From Annona cherimola (taxonomy: Eukaryota; Streptophyta; Magnoliopsida; Magnoliales; Annonaceae): 64,000 nucleotides of DNA. The first letter of the stretch is position 1, and each line of letters starts with the position of its first letter. Position numbers and translations under genes: made by a program. The stretch lies in assembly GCA_030490835.1 (NCBI GenBank), contig CM059972.1, positions 9,764,264-9,828,263 of the forward strand, given 5' to 3'. Of this stretch, positions 11,583-22,875 are shown piece by piece. A model generated the notes under the pieces. The model was not told the DNA's origin. It saw nothing but the letters and a program-made list of their open reading frames with translations, and made no database searches.

Positions 11583-11712
11583 TTTTTTTGATTGGTAATG
11601 ATAATTTCTTTTATTACAAAGTAGGGAGACTATGCTCCCTGCAGATTCGAGTTCGAATCATCACGCACACCACCCTGGCGTGAACAGCTGCGCCGCGCGC
11701 TGGTTACACAAT
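11583..11712 (-). mobile_element. SINE, minus strand
   Basis: On the minus strand, gtgattcgaactcgaatc carries a B-box core, followed by gggagcatagtctccc and an A-rich end (ccaatcaaaaaaa) at 11583. The upstream GC-rich part is cagcgcgcggcgcagctg. Flanks share only about 6 bp (aatgat). Confidence 0.5.
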
Positions 11713-11875
11713 TGAATGATTACCTAATAAATTTGTTGGTCTCCCCCACTGGATATATGTTGAGCATTATCAATCGAAAAAAATATAAGATAAAAATTAA
11801 AAGGTGAATTAAGCATGACGTGTAATGAAAAAGATATTATAAAAAGAAATCATAAAAAATCTAAAGATATTTGGA

Positions 11876-12148
11876 GGCATGTTGGGTTACTATTAAAAGT
11901 TTTTGAATAAAAATTTTCAAGTCTAAAATTTTTAGTTCTCCATAATTATTTTATTTTTTATCGTTTTCATGTCGTCTTATGCAACTATATTATTTTTTCT
12001 ATCATTTTTATATAATTATCTACATAACTAATCTATCTATTTTAATTTTATTCTCTTTATTCCTCATTATTTTCTTATTATCTCACAACAGTTCCTCTTA
12101 ATTAAAAAATTAAACCAAAAATTTTGTAACTTCCCAAATGCATCTCTA
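11876..12148. mobile_element. MITE family A, degraded copy
   Basis: Begins near atgttgggttactattaaaag and ends at aacttcccaaatgcatctc; the interior (catttttatataattatctacataacta, cctcattattttc) matches the family consensus. Confidence 0.6.
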
Positions 12149-13221
12149 ATCTTCAGCTTTGAATCTGCAAAGGCCATTTTCTTCCACCGGAAGATAATGG
12201 TGTGGCTCATTTATTAGTAGACTTTGCTAAATAGCCACCTATTATGTAACGATTGTTTGAGTTTCATTAATGAAGTACATATGAACTTTTTCCCCTTTAC
12301 ACACGTTTAAATATGGGACATGTGGAAAAGGTTTTCTGATGAAATATATATTTATTTATTTATCAAAAAATTGTGTACTTGATATTAATTTCTTTATTTT
12401 TGAACCTAATAATTTTCATTATAATAGGTAAATTACCTTTGATATATAAAGTAAATATAACTAGAATAACGGTAAATAGGGACGAATCCATGAATTGCCC
12501 CACTAAAATTTTAAAAAATTAATTTATATATACATGGGGATTATATTTTCCTTAGGTTGCCCCTCCTGATGAAATTTGTTGCCCCCACTGATAAAAATTT
12601 ATTACAACAAATAAAATTTATTTCAATCACCGTTAAATTTATATTCAAGGTTGCTTTGTCCTTTTCTTGAGTAGAGTGATATTCTCTTTAAATATAAAAA
12701 ATTTTAATTGCTAGTTCCATATAATCTCATTGGTAATCAAAATAGTTGACACCTAATAAATAAAAATTGCATGCTTTTAATTTCTAAAATTAATTATTAG
12801 AACTTCAAATTCTTATTAATGCATTTTGAGGATGAATTTTTGTCAATTTTCTTTCTACATATCCTCTTTCTTTTATTGCTATTATAGCTTTCATGATTTT
12901 ATCTGCAATTTTTTATTTTAGAAATTTATTTGATACTTAGCCACTAGATGGAATCTCTTTTCAGTATGCCCTCTTTACTTTTGTACTTCGCGTACTGGAT
13001 ATCTTTTCTTTTTTATGTAAATATCTCCCTTTTGAATTTAAAATTTTAAAAGATAATAAATTGATCGTTATCTTTATCTAAATCTTATTTAGAAATTTGA
13101 TATTAAATTTATAAATTTTCATTAGTCGTTAAGCTTATATGATTTTATGATATGAGATTTTTACATGCGGTTGATAAGAGATTTTATTTTTAATTTGTAG
13201 ATGAAATAAAAATATAAATAT

Positions 13222-13543
13222 GAGGTGTGATTCTGTTAAGCCCGCCAAAAATATTTTTATTTTTTTTAGTTTTTTCGTGAACAAGTAAAATTTGGTGCAT
13301 TTAATCTATAAACTAAGTTCTAACATTTTTAATTATTTTTTAAATTTTAAACACAGTGAAATTTTCATAAATTTTTGTTTCAAAAAATTACGAAAATCCA
13401 CTGTGTTTAAAAATACTTAAAAATATCCAAAATGGTAAAGCCTGGTTTAATTTATAGATTAAATATATCTAATTTTACTTGTTTATGAAAAATCAAAAAA
13501 TATATTTTTTGGTCGAACGCATGATTGCCCCCATGCAGGACTC
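13222..13543. mobile_element. Foldback family C, copy with 9-bp target duplication
   Basis: Target duplication tataaatat at 13213-13221 and 13544-13552. The two arms pair over roughly 130 bp each: left ...acaagtaaaatttggtgcatttaatctataaac..., right ...tttatagattaaatatatctaattttacttg.... The tip is gattctgttaagcccgcc on the left and a diverged version on the right. No coding capacity. Confidence 0.75.
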
Positions 13544-13738
13544 TATAAATATATGCTTAAATATTGCTAGTGTAAAATACAAATATGAATAGTTGTGGTA
13601 TAAATATTGTTGGTATATAAAAACATAAATTTATTTAAAAATTTTAATGATATCTAAACATATATCCTCTTTAATTTAAAAATTGTATTTATCATATATT
13701 TTTGTTTAATGATTTATTATTCATGATATTTTCAGGGG

Positions 13739-14773
13739 TAGGGGTGCAATTTGGGCCGGGTTGAGCCCGAACCCGGCCTGCCGAACCCGATTTCTAACGT
13801 TGTTAAAACTCGCTTTTCTACAACCCGAACACGATTTGTAAATGTGATAGGGTTAGGGTTCAAGTGAACCCGAACCCGAAGAACTCGAACCCGATTTCTA
13901 TTTTATATGTATTATAAAATATATTTTATATATAATATCTAAACAATATTTGTTTATATTTTTTGTATTTTATGTTATTTATATTTATAAATACGTGTTT
14001 GACATATTGCAATTATATTATATATAAAGTATATTATTTTCATTGATATTTATATTTTATTTCTATAATCTTCTTCATTTGTCTTTTTTTATGTTAAATT
14101 TTTTATAATGATATTCTTTATAGATGAATGATTCTATTAGCCCGGGCTAAGCAAATGTCTCACTTAATCTATTTCAAAACACTCATTTACAACAAATTTT
14201 TTTGTTTTTTCTTTATACACTTGTTTATCTAAGTGTATTTAACATATAAAATAATTTTTACAATTTTTAGATATGTGTATATATTTTTTTAGATTTTTAA
14301 AGATAAAAGTATTTTAAATACATATATACACGGATGATTAAAAATCTTTAAAAAATATATGCACATATCCAAAAATGGTAAAACTTGGTTTATATGTTAA
14401 ATACATTTAGTTAACGCAAGTGTATGAAGAAAAAAATATAAAAAGTTGTTATAAATGAGTTTTTCGATGTGGGTTAAGCGGGACATTTGCTTAGCCCGGG
14501 CTAATAGGATTACTCTTTTTCTTTATATTGTTATATTTTTTAAAAATATGTAGTTTGACTATATATTATTATGTTTACTTATATGATTTGTTATTATTAT
14601 ACATTCATATAAAATTTTAAACCTATCACTCTTAAATAAAATGTAAATTTAGCAACCTAAATTCCAACCCGAATTTCAAAAATAAGGTTAGGATTTAAGT
14701 TTTATACGTAGGGTTAGGGTTAGGGTTAAGGTTAAGGTAAACCTGAGTTTCATGAGCCTGAGTTACACCCCTA
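13739..14773. mobile_element. hAT-type non-autonomous element, TAGGGGTG ends (1.04 kb)
   Basis: Starts TAGGGGTGCAA and ends TTACACCCCTA. Flanks are ttcagggg (13731-13738) and gtcagggg (14774-14781), a 7-of-8 duplication. Subterminal zones are packed with aacccgaacccg-type repeats. A foldback element lies inside it (14123-14518). No transposase frame remains. Confidence 0.8.
14123..14518. mobile_element. Foldback family C nested in hAT, perfect 9-bp target duplication
   Basis: Target duplication ttctttata at 14114-14122 and 14519-14527. Tips are ttctattagcccgggctaag on the left and its inverted match (cttagcccgggctaatagga) on the right. The inner arms share family sequence (gtgtatttaacatat, tggtaaaacttgg). 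It inserted after the host hAT. Confidence 0.8.
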
Positions 14774-15134
14774 GTCAGGGGTCATTTGTTTATAAATAAT
14801 TAATATTAATTAGTTTGATTATAAAATAATAACCATTTAATCTAACAACAATACATTAATTATAAAAATTTTATATTTTCTTTTAAATTCATGGTAATAG
14901 AAATGATCTTTTTCACTTTTTATTTAAGTATTATCATCTCAATACTCTAAATGTAGAATGAAGATGGTGTCAACAATATATTTGAAAAAATTTTAAAAAT
15001 ATTTTTAAAAAAATTCTATTGTCTCCACTTACCAAAGGTCCTAGATCCGCCATTGACAATAAAAATAATAATTTTTTAAAATAATAAAAAAGCAATTATA
15101 GAATCATTGCATTTATGAGATATTTTTAAATGCA

Positions 15135-15425
15135 TCCAGGTATATTTGACCCTTTTTTATTTTTTAGAAACTTTTTTATACAACTATTAGTTTCGGTGTA
15201 TTTAACATGTGTATTAATTTTTAGTATATTTGGATATTTGTAGATATTTATTTTGGATTTTTAAAATCAGTGGCAGTTTCGCAAATTTGATTTTTAAAAA
15301 TCCAAAATAAATATCTACAAATATCCAAAAATAGTAAAAATTAATACATATGTTAAATACACATAAATTAACAGTTGTATAAAAAATTATAAAAAATATA
15401 TTTTTGTAGCGGAGTGCACCACCCG
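15135..15425. mobile_element. Foldback family C copy
   Basis: Near-perfect hairpin: tttttagtatatttggatat...attttggatttttaaaa and its complement, separated by about 30 bp around 15270-15290. The outer arm gtgtatttaacatgtg and its partner are family C consensus. Exact ends and target duplication were not resolved. Confidence 0.65.
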
Positions 15426-15492
15426 GCTTCAGTGTATCACATCACGGCTGTACATTTATAACAGCAGACCTCTACAAACAAATAAGTGTTGC

Positions 15493-15650
15493 CAAAGGAA
15501 CTAGTCGGTTGTCAGACGAGTTGGCCGCGGATTCAGTCAATAATGTTACGGACACAAGTTCGACCCCCGTGAAGTTGAAATTGTGGTGGTCGGAGTCTAT
15601 TGTCTCTTTACAACTTGTGTTGCATAAACTTTGTTGTTTTTTTATAAAGA
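15493..15650 (+). mobile_element. tRNA-derived SINE
   Basis: gtcagacgagttggccgcgg (A box region) and cacaagttcgaccccc (B box) are about 35 bp apart; the body continues gtggtggtcggagtc and ends in a T-rich stretch near 15645. Confidence 0.5.
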
Positions 15651-15700
15651 TCCGTAAGTTTTATTATAATATAAAATAAGATATAATATTGTACACCTTG

Positions 15701-15732
<32 letters not shown>

Positions 15733-17045
15733 GTTGTACCAAACAAAACCGAAGTTGGCATGCAATGTGATCCGTGGTCCGTCCAGCCCTTTCCTTTCAG
15801 GATCATCTGGCAATTGGCACGAGCCTTTCTCTCCGGTCTCCGCAAATCAGCCACTTCCACACAATCGATCCATTGGTGGAAGATCTGTCAAAAAACTGCG
15901 TTTATTTGTGGGAATCATCCTCCGAAATCATAATTCTTCCAATCACTGATTAAAAAAATATAAATCGCACATACTTCTAGCTTGCTAATTTCATGCCTGT
16001 GCATCAAGTGTCATGCCATGGCGGAGTACGCAGCTTCCTTGAGCTGGCTCGCGCCTGGCGGCGAACATATTGGAGCCGTGATCTGAGCTTGCAGGTACGA
16101 TTTACGTCCTGCAAGGAATTAGCTGTCATATCCTATAAATACAATCGATTCGGGCCTGTTAATATCATATAAATGGCATGAAATTTTTTATTTTTACTAA
16201 TATCATCTCTTATTTTTCTATGTATAGTAGCTTTGTCTTTTCCAATTTCAAATCAAAAGTTTTATTTTTAACATAACTCATTATTTTTTTACTTCGTAAA
16301 AGAAACCCCTTTTATATAATTTCCCCGTCCAAATCCTATCTGATTCCATCTAATTGGATGATCTAGGAGATGAGAAATTTAAAAAAAAATGATTGTTATA
16401 TATTGAGAAATGAAAAATTGTATGAAGAATGTGAAAAACAATTATATAAAATGAAAATATTTTTTAATGGAAGTCCCGTCCCAATCTACGCAATTGGATA
16501 CTCAGAACGCGCCCTTGAAAATTTGAATTTCTGATTAACATCATACATTTTCTATTACTGTCTTTATATTTTAGTCCTTTTTGGTATTTCTATACGATTA
16601 TTCTCTCTAATTATTTTTATTTTTATTTTTAATCATTACTCCTGGAATAACATATTACTTTCTGACATTATCAAAAAATTCCGACAGTAAATATGTTTTT
16701 GCAAAAAAAGTTTATAAGTGAATTTTTCAAAATCGATTTTTATAAGATGAAAAATTTTAAATCTCGAAAAATGGAGAGGAAAATACAAATAAGCGAATAA
16801 CCATCTATTCTCAAGTCTCAACCGAAGATACAGAATACTCAACTGCATAAATTCCAGGAACCTCATGCGCATCGGGCATTCGCGCAAATCCGTTGTGTGA
16901 GAATATAACTTTATCTAGCGTCTCCAGTTGAAAACGTCCCAAAAACACGCGGTCATTGGACGCCGATTCGCCGAACGGTGGTTGGGGGCCTTACAACTTA
17001 CAAGGGCCAACTGGATATCTAAGAATCCGCGCGCTGACATACGCG
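15651..17045. other. Intergenic spacer with a poly(T)/poly(A) tract and a MITE A relic
   Basis: A T-run passes into an A-run at about 15702-15731. 15740-16130 is relatively unique, with no gene. About 16530-16690 is a decayed family A segment (tctatacgattattctct, atcattactcc). 16890-17045 is GC-richer and continues, across the hAT at 17054, into the copy 3 promoter. Confidence 0.45.
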
Positions 17046-17053
17046 CCAAGCAG

Positions 17054-18463
17054 TAGGGGTGCAACTCGGGTCGGGTTATACCGGGTTGGAGTGAACCCAA
17101 ACCCTAAGCCAACCGGGTTGGAGTAAACCCAAACCCAAACCCTAAGAATGTAATTCGGGTTCGGACCGGGTTCGGGTCGGGTTTGCATTGGTTTTGGTTT
17201 GGTTTCGGGTTAGAATTCGGGTTACCAATAAACTATTTTTTTTTCCAAATTCAGTTGTAATCTAAAAGAAAATTATTGAAATATACACACATGTGTTTAT
17301 GAAATCAAGCCTCATGCTGAATTCTGCAACATACTTTCAAAGAATTCTGCAACATCATGCTGAATTCTGCAATATTCTTTGAATGAACTCTGCAAATAAT
17401 TTTTTAGCACCCTGTAGACACAAAAAATGACAAATTAGTTAGTTTTATGACTAGTTGGTCATTTCTATTTAATAGCTAATGGAAATAACTCAAGTATACC
17501 AAATAAAAAATAAACATATCATACCAACTTTGTAGTTGAAACAAAACATTATCATACAAATTGCTGAAATTGAATTCAAACTGAATATTTATCATACAAA
17601 TTGCTAAAGTAAAAATTGACCACTTGTCATACCAATAAACTTAAAATATGAATCAAATTTATACTATAATCTGAAATTCAAATTAACAGATTTCTCATAC
17701 TAATAGAAAGCATAATATGAAATAGATTTATTATGCTGACTCAAATTCAAACATAATCCACATAACGGTTATTCAAAGTAACTAAATCTAAATACATTAA
17801 GTATAATAGTTCAACATTTCAATTTAATTTAAGTGCAATCCAAATTTAAAATGACAATATAAACAAATCTCAAGTTTAAATAAGTTGACATCTACTTTTA
17901 AACAAATTCAAATTTCAAATGAGTTCATGTTCCAAAGTTTCCAAAAAAACTAAAAAACTATTCGAAGACTTCCAAGTAATTTCTTCCTTAATTTTCATCT
18001 GCATTTCTAATATCAAGTTCTTCCTCCTTGATTTACATATTTGAAAATAATATGCATCAACCTAGACGAAAAAAATGGATGCAACTGTTAACAATAAGAA
18101 GATAATAATCATAAAAAATCATCCTAGAAATTAAGTTACCTCAAGCATGCTTTGGTAATGAAAAAAGAAGTAATTTGTCTGAATTAGAGTTAGTAATGCC
18201 TAAAATATGTATATATATATATATTAATATTAAAAAAAACATGTATAATTGATGAAAAAATTATATAAACTACACCGGGTTCGGACCGGGTCGGGTTTTG
18301 GTACCGGGTTGATGCGAACCCGGTTTTGGTTTCGGGTTTCTACGGGTCGGGTTGAAACCGGGCCTATTTTGTAAAAAATCTTTAAAATAAAACCCATTTT
18401 TGGTTTTGATACCGGGTCGGGTCGGGCGGGTTCGGACCGACCCGGTACCAAGTTGCACCCCTA
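17054..18463. mobile_element. hAT-type non-autonomous element with perfect 8-bp target duplication (1.41 kb)
   Basis: Ends TAGGGGTGCAAC and GTTGCACCCCTA, flanked by ccaagcag at 17046-17053 and 18464-18471. Subterminal gggtcgggtt/aacccggt repeats fill 150-250 bp at each side; the middle is AT-rich with no transposase. Its right end is about 210 bp upstream of the copy 3 TATA box, so it displaced the distal promoter of that gene. Confidence 0.85.
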
Positions 18464-18676
18464 CCAAGCAGGTCGCTCGCAGCAACCACTGTGGTGGAAC
18501 TAGCACCAAATCTGCACCGTTCATTTGCACCTTGGATACGTCAACATCAACAAACGTGAATAGACGATCCGGGTTTTAGACGGACTTGTCACGAGAGGCT
18601 GGAAGCATATGGCTCGAAAAACAGAACAACATTAAAAAATAGGAAGGAAAGCGGGGAGAAGGAAGCGAAAGGAGGC

Positions 18677-18683
18677 TATAAAT
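18677..18683 (+). promoter_or_regulatory. TATA box of small-gene copy 3
   Basis: TATAAAT in aggaggctataaatgctcc. It is 246 bp before the ATG, the longest leader of the four. The leader has a short upstream frame at 18737 (MDHSWDVF, stop) and a possible small intron from about 18732 to a ctgtgcag at about 18800, which is unproven. Confidence 0.65.
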
Positions 18684-18922
18684 GCTCCCCCATTCTCTCC
18701 GATTTCCTCCATCCCAAGCACGAGCGTTCCTAGTACATGGATCATTCTTGGGACGTTTTCTAAAATATCTCTTTCTTATTTTTCCGTTTCTCTGTGCAGC
18801 AGGAAGGAAGAAGAGAGGGAGGAGTGTCATCAGGGAGTTTTTCTATCCCTCTTTCTCTTCCTGCACAGAGCAAGCAGGAGAAGCTATAAGAGGGTTTGAA
18901 AAGAAAGAGGGAGATCTGATCA

Positions 18923-19147
18923 ATGGGGAAATACGTAGAGCTTTTGGATACAGGGGTGCGAATGGTCTGCCGCTTCCACTCTCATTGCCCGCAGACGGCC
19001 AGGATGTATTACAAGCCTCCGCAGAGCAACGGCAGCATCGACGGCCACGCAAGCAACGGGAATGTCTCCGGCAACGCGTCATCCTCGGCTGCCATCACTT
19101 ATGCCGGATTGGATACGACCGAATTCATTCTTTCGGCAGCTATGTAG
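18923..19147 (+). CDS. Small plant protein of the [13 protein letters not shown] family, copy 3 (74 aa)
   Basis: Intronless coding region: [18 protein letters not shown] then [15 protein letters not shown] (residues 19-33). The middle is Ser/Asn/Gly-rich ([19 protein letters not shown]) and disordered-looking. The tail is [12 protein letters not shown], aligned with copy 4's [10 protein letters not shown]. The core is almost identical to copy 1, with the same gene length class and the same strand. A hAT element sits upstream and a Mutator-like element begins 530 bp downstream. Function unknown to me. Confidence 0.82.
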   Translation: MGKYVELLDTGVRMVCRFHSHCPQTARMYYKPPQSNGSIDGHASNGNVSGNASSSAAITYAGLDTTEFILSAAM

Positions 19148-19676
19148 ACACCCCCAAAAATCCCTAAAAAAAAAAAAAAAAAAAAATTGCGACAGTTATC
19201 AGGATATCTACTTTATTGTATTCTTATGTTTTTTCCCCTCCCTCCACATGATTATCAGAATTTACGAGCAATTCCTTTGGTATTCATTGCCCAAATTTTC
19301 ATTATTTTGCCTGAACAAAAATATCTCGAGATGATTAATAGACTGCTAATTTTGGCTTGGCCCACTTACAATTACAGGGCTACCAAATTGGCACTTTTCA
19401 TACATTCCACATGAATGAGTGGTTTTTGGTTTCGATTCCAGACGGAGGTGATGGTCTCCATTCATACGAATAGCATGCATGTTGCACGACAGCCGTCGTA
19501 ACCTGTTGTTGTTGGGTTGGTGGTGGAAGTGATTATGCTTGCGCGTACAGCTAACCTGCTCTTCTTTCATTTTAATTCCCCGCGTGGAAATGATGGGCCA
19601 AAAGGGTCATGTCTGTGCTGGATGGATGGTTTGCAAATCCTTCTCCTTTTTTACCTCTGTTCCCCCGGCACTATCT
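19148..19676. other. 3' flank of copy 3
   Basis: Likely 3' UTR, including an A-run at 19166-19186, then unique spacer. No further gene recognised. Confidence 0.4.
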
Positions 19677-19890
19677 GGGGATAAACAGTGTTATTAAAAC
19701 CGGACCGGACCGGCCGGTTCGACCGGGAACCGGTCCCAATCCGGTTCGATAGTATGCGGTTCGGTTCAATACATATAAACCGTAAAAACCGTCGAACCGC
19801 CGGTCGGACCGATTCGACCGGTTCGTTCGAAAAAAACGAAAACAGCGGCACGGAACGGCAAAATTCAACAATCGCCTCAGATCCCTAATC

Positions 19891-20245
19891 TTCCTCTTCT
19901 CGGCTTCTTCCAGTCGCAGGCTCGCATAAGCTCGCCTCTTCTCATCCGGTGGGTCATCAGCAGCAAGACAGCTTCGTCAGCAGCATGACGTCGTGAGCAG
20001 GGATTAGCTTCTTCTCCATTTCAGGCTTTCGGCTCTGTCGGTTTTAGCCTCTTGTCGATTTCTGTTTCCTCTTCTTGGCTTCTTGCAGTCGCCGCAGCTT
20101 GCCTCTTCTCCTCCGGCCGGTCGTCTGCAGCAAGATAGCTTGGTCCCGCGAGGTCGCATCCAGCAGCAGCGTGATGCCGTGAGCAGGGATCAGCTTCTTC
20201 TCCGTTTCAGGCTTTCAGCTTCGTTCAGTCTTCTCGATTTCTATT
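19891..20245. repeat. Imperfect tandem duplication inside the Mutator-like element
   Basis: Two units of about 175 bp, 19891-20065 and 20066-20245. Both contain ttcctcttct(c/t)ggcttctt, a cagcag-rich middle, gccgtgagcagggatcagct-like sequence and ctccrtttcaggctttc. GC content is well above local background. Confidence 0.75.
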
Positions 20246-20776
20246 TCCCCTTGCCAACCAGCAACTCTGGCGATTCCAGCAACCAGCAGCAGCGTCCGGC
20301 ACGGCAAGGCAGAATCTTTGTTTTCCCTCCAGCCGCGTCGCCGATTCGCCGCAACAGGGCAACGAATTGAGCAGGCTGCCATACCTAAACCACCAAGTTT
20401 ATTTGTTTGAATTTGCAGGTTCTGGCAGCACACCGTCACGGCATTAAAAGAGTCATACTGCCTGAACGGAACTTAAAAGACTTGGCAGCGTCGTAGGCCC
20501 GCGCCGGGGGAACATAGGATGATTCATTTGATGTAAAAGAGGGGGCCTCGTCGTCGTCCATGGAGGTTGCAATGGTAGTCTCAAAGACGCAGTGCATGTG
20601 TTGCGAGATTGTCCCCAGCCGAAAGAGGAGGAAGAGCTATTGAACCGACTAAGGTCGGGACCGGCGGTGGACCCACAGGCGAGAGCTGAGGAGGCTAAGG
20701 CCGAGAGTGCTACCTCCTTAGCGAGATAAGAACTGCCCCCTTTAGCATGCCTAGTATCTATTCAGTCAACTGGTTG

Positions 20777-21693
20777 TAGGGGTGTAAATCGGGTCGGGTT
20801 GACTCGGGTTGGCACAAATACAACCCTAACCCACCTTGTAAAATCACAACCCAACCCTACTTTCAACCCTACTTTTCACATCTTAACCCAACCCTATTTC
20901 AACCCACCTCAAATCGGTTCGGTTCGGGTTAGAAATCGGGCTAATATATTACACATGTTATCAATGCTAGTTAAAGTTTTGTTCACCTGAATTTCTAAAA
21001 TAATAAAAATAATGATAATTATAAAAACAATAAGTACCAATAAAAGTTCTACATAGCTCAAAAGTGGAGGATAAGTTTAGTAATTGATTCGTTTTTTTGT
21101 TTTTGTATTTTTGAGCAATCGATGTCTTCTGCAAGTCAAAAAGTGAAAGCCAAGTAAAATTATTACAGTAAATTATGCAAAATAGAAAAATGAATATTAT
21201 AGTCTTACTTACCTTCTTAGTTGGCTTCCAATCAAAGCTACAAACATCTTAAGTTCTCAGTTGACCTGTTATGTTATTCTAAATCACCAATGCGAGCAAA
21301 TATCTAAACAACCTATTAACGATGCAATATAACCAAATAATCTAAACACAATTTCACAACTAATTAACCAAATATATTTCCAAACCAAATAAATTCAAAC
21401 AACATTTGACAACCAAATAGTCAAACAAATTTCCAAACTCAACACAATTTTATTTAAATATCTAAGCAATATGAATGAAATACACTCTCATAAATATATG
21501 TAAATACATATCTTATGAAATCGGGTCGGGTCGGGTTGACCGACCCATAACCCAACCCAACCCATTTTTAAAATCGGGTCGGGTTGAACCCATTTTTTAA
21601 AAACCAAATTTCCAAAACCTCAACCCAACCATGGTATAAATCGGTTCGGGTTGATGCGGGCTCGGGTTGAACCCAACCCTATTTACACCCCTA
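20777..21693. mobile_element. hAT-type element nested in the Mutator-like element, perfect 8-bp duplication (917 bp)
   Basis: Ends TAGGGGTGTAAAT and ATTTACACCCCTA; flanks actggttg at 20769-20776 and 21694-21701. Subterminal aacccaaccc repeats; AT-rich centre. It inserted after the host element and splits its cargo. Confidence 0.87.
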
Positions 21694-22233
21694 ACTGGTT
21701 GCATTGCATGAGTGATGTACGCATCCTCTGCCTTCGCATATACTCTGGCAATCAATTAGTTATGTCTGAGAACCTGAGCTCGAAGCCACTTCCATTGGAT
21801 GCTTTGTGGCAAAAATGCAAGGAAAGAAAGCGCTCATCATTTATGAAATTCAGTTGTTCTGCAGAAGTGGCGGTTAAAACTCTCCCATCTCCTATGCTAA
21901 TCTGGTGCTAATATTTTGTGTTTGAAGTCTAGTGTTATATTTTTATCAATATATTTATTTAAAATTTTAAAAAATTTAATATTTATGACATCATAAATAC
22001 GTCATGCTGACGTCACCGGTTCGAACCGGTTTGATTAACCGGTCGAACCGGTTTGATTAACCGGTCGAACCGGTTCGAACCAGACCAGTTCCTTTACCGG
22101 TTCAGTCACCGGTTCGGTTCTGACAACATTGGGGATAAATAGGAAAATAAGGGGAAACGTTTTTACTTTTTCGCGCGTGATTCGATACAATAATTACCAT
22201 AGTTTTTATTTATTCATTTATGAAGACCATAGT

Positions 22234-22421
22234 AGCTTTTTAAAGTTGTTATTGTTATTCTCCACCACATTTCTAATCATTTTTTATTTTCGTAACAAAT
22301 AGTTGTGGTTTTTGTTTGGTTTATACAAGCTTTTTAAAGTTGTTATTATTATTCTCCACCACATTTCTAATCATTTTTTATTTTCGTAACAAATCGTTGT
22401 TGTTTTTGTTTGGTTTATACA
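22234..22421. repeat. 94-bp tandem duplication
   Basis: Units 22234-22327 and 22328-22421 both run from agctttttaaagttgttatt to gtttggtttatacaa with few differences. Non-coding. Confidence 0.85.
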
Positions 22422-22492
22422 ATGTATTTGGCCAAGTTTACAGCTTGGATTGAGTTATTCTAAATTACGGTCAACTCAACATTACACGGCTC

Positions 22493-22747
22493 AAACCGAG
22501 CCGTGCTCGGTTGGTCAGCGCTGAAAGCGCTGTTGTGGGTTCGAATCTAGCAATTGGATTTTGGCCCGAAGTGGGAGCTGTGTTCTCCCGTTGTTCGTGG
22601 GAGCAAAGTGGTCTCCCGTTTGATTGTTGAAAGCTGTGTCTTCCTGATTATTTGGTAGAGCAGTGTCTCCAAATTTGTAAGAATGTCTCAGACCTTCAGT
22701 GTAATATATGTTGAGATGTATGTAAATATATTCCAATTAAAAAAAAA
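22493..22747 (+). mobile_element. Full-length tRNA-derived SINE with perfect 15-bp target duplication
   Basis: aacattacacggctc occurs at 22478-22492 and again at 22748-22762. The body has a tRNA-like head, gctcggttggtcagcgctg (A box) and gtgggttcgaatctag (B box), then an unrelated region rich in gtgggag and ctcccgttt, ending in a poly(A) run of about 10. A clean, recent insertion. Confidence 0.88.
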
Positions 22748-22875
22748 AACATTACACGGCTCGGTTAAGGTTAACTGATTTTAGTTTATTTAAGACATTT
22801 TTTGGCAAAGATCTGATTTATTTAATATGTCAGTTGCAGTAATTATGTTTATAAAAATTATGTTTTAATTTATTG

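Larger units (their letters stand above)
12466..15062. mobile_element. Possible composite element with TGGCGGATC-like ends
   Basis: The left end agggacgaatccatgaattg and the complement of the right end (tggcggatctaggacc) are loosely inverted. Between them lie a family C copy and a complete hAT. I see no target duplication and no coding sequence. The pairing of the two ends is tentative. Confidence 0.25.
19686..22130. mobile_element. Mutator-like element with perfect 9-bp target duplication and GC-rich cargo
   Basis: Flanked by ggggataaa at 19677-19685 and 22131-22139. Ends are CAGTGTTATTAAAACCGG and (inverted) AATGTTGTCAGAACCG, followed by dense accggttcgaccgg repeats. The interior 19860-20750 is GC-rich and unlike the surrounding spacer: it contains a tandem duplication (19891-20245) and a frame around 20533-20722 encoding CNGSLKDAVHVLRDCP. 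21703-21911 is an open segment ending SPMLIWC. There is no transposase, so this is non-autonomous and Pack-MULE-like in organisation. It hosts the hAT at 20777. Confidence 0.8.

Noticed and set aside
14709..14735. Telomere-like gggttaggg run
   Set aside because: It lies in the subterminal repeat zone of the hAT at 13739-14773 and grades into aacccg-type repeats; not an interstitial telomere.
18230..18530. Arg/Pro-rich frames near 18.3 kb
   Set aside because: Translation of hAT subterminal gggtcggg repeats.
19651..19888. Three overlapping Arg/Phe-rich frames
   Set aside because: Translation of the accggttcg repeats of the Mutator-like element end.
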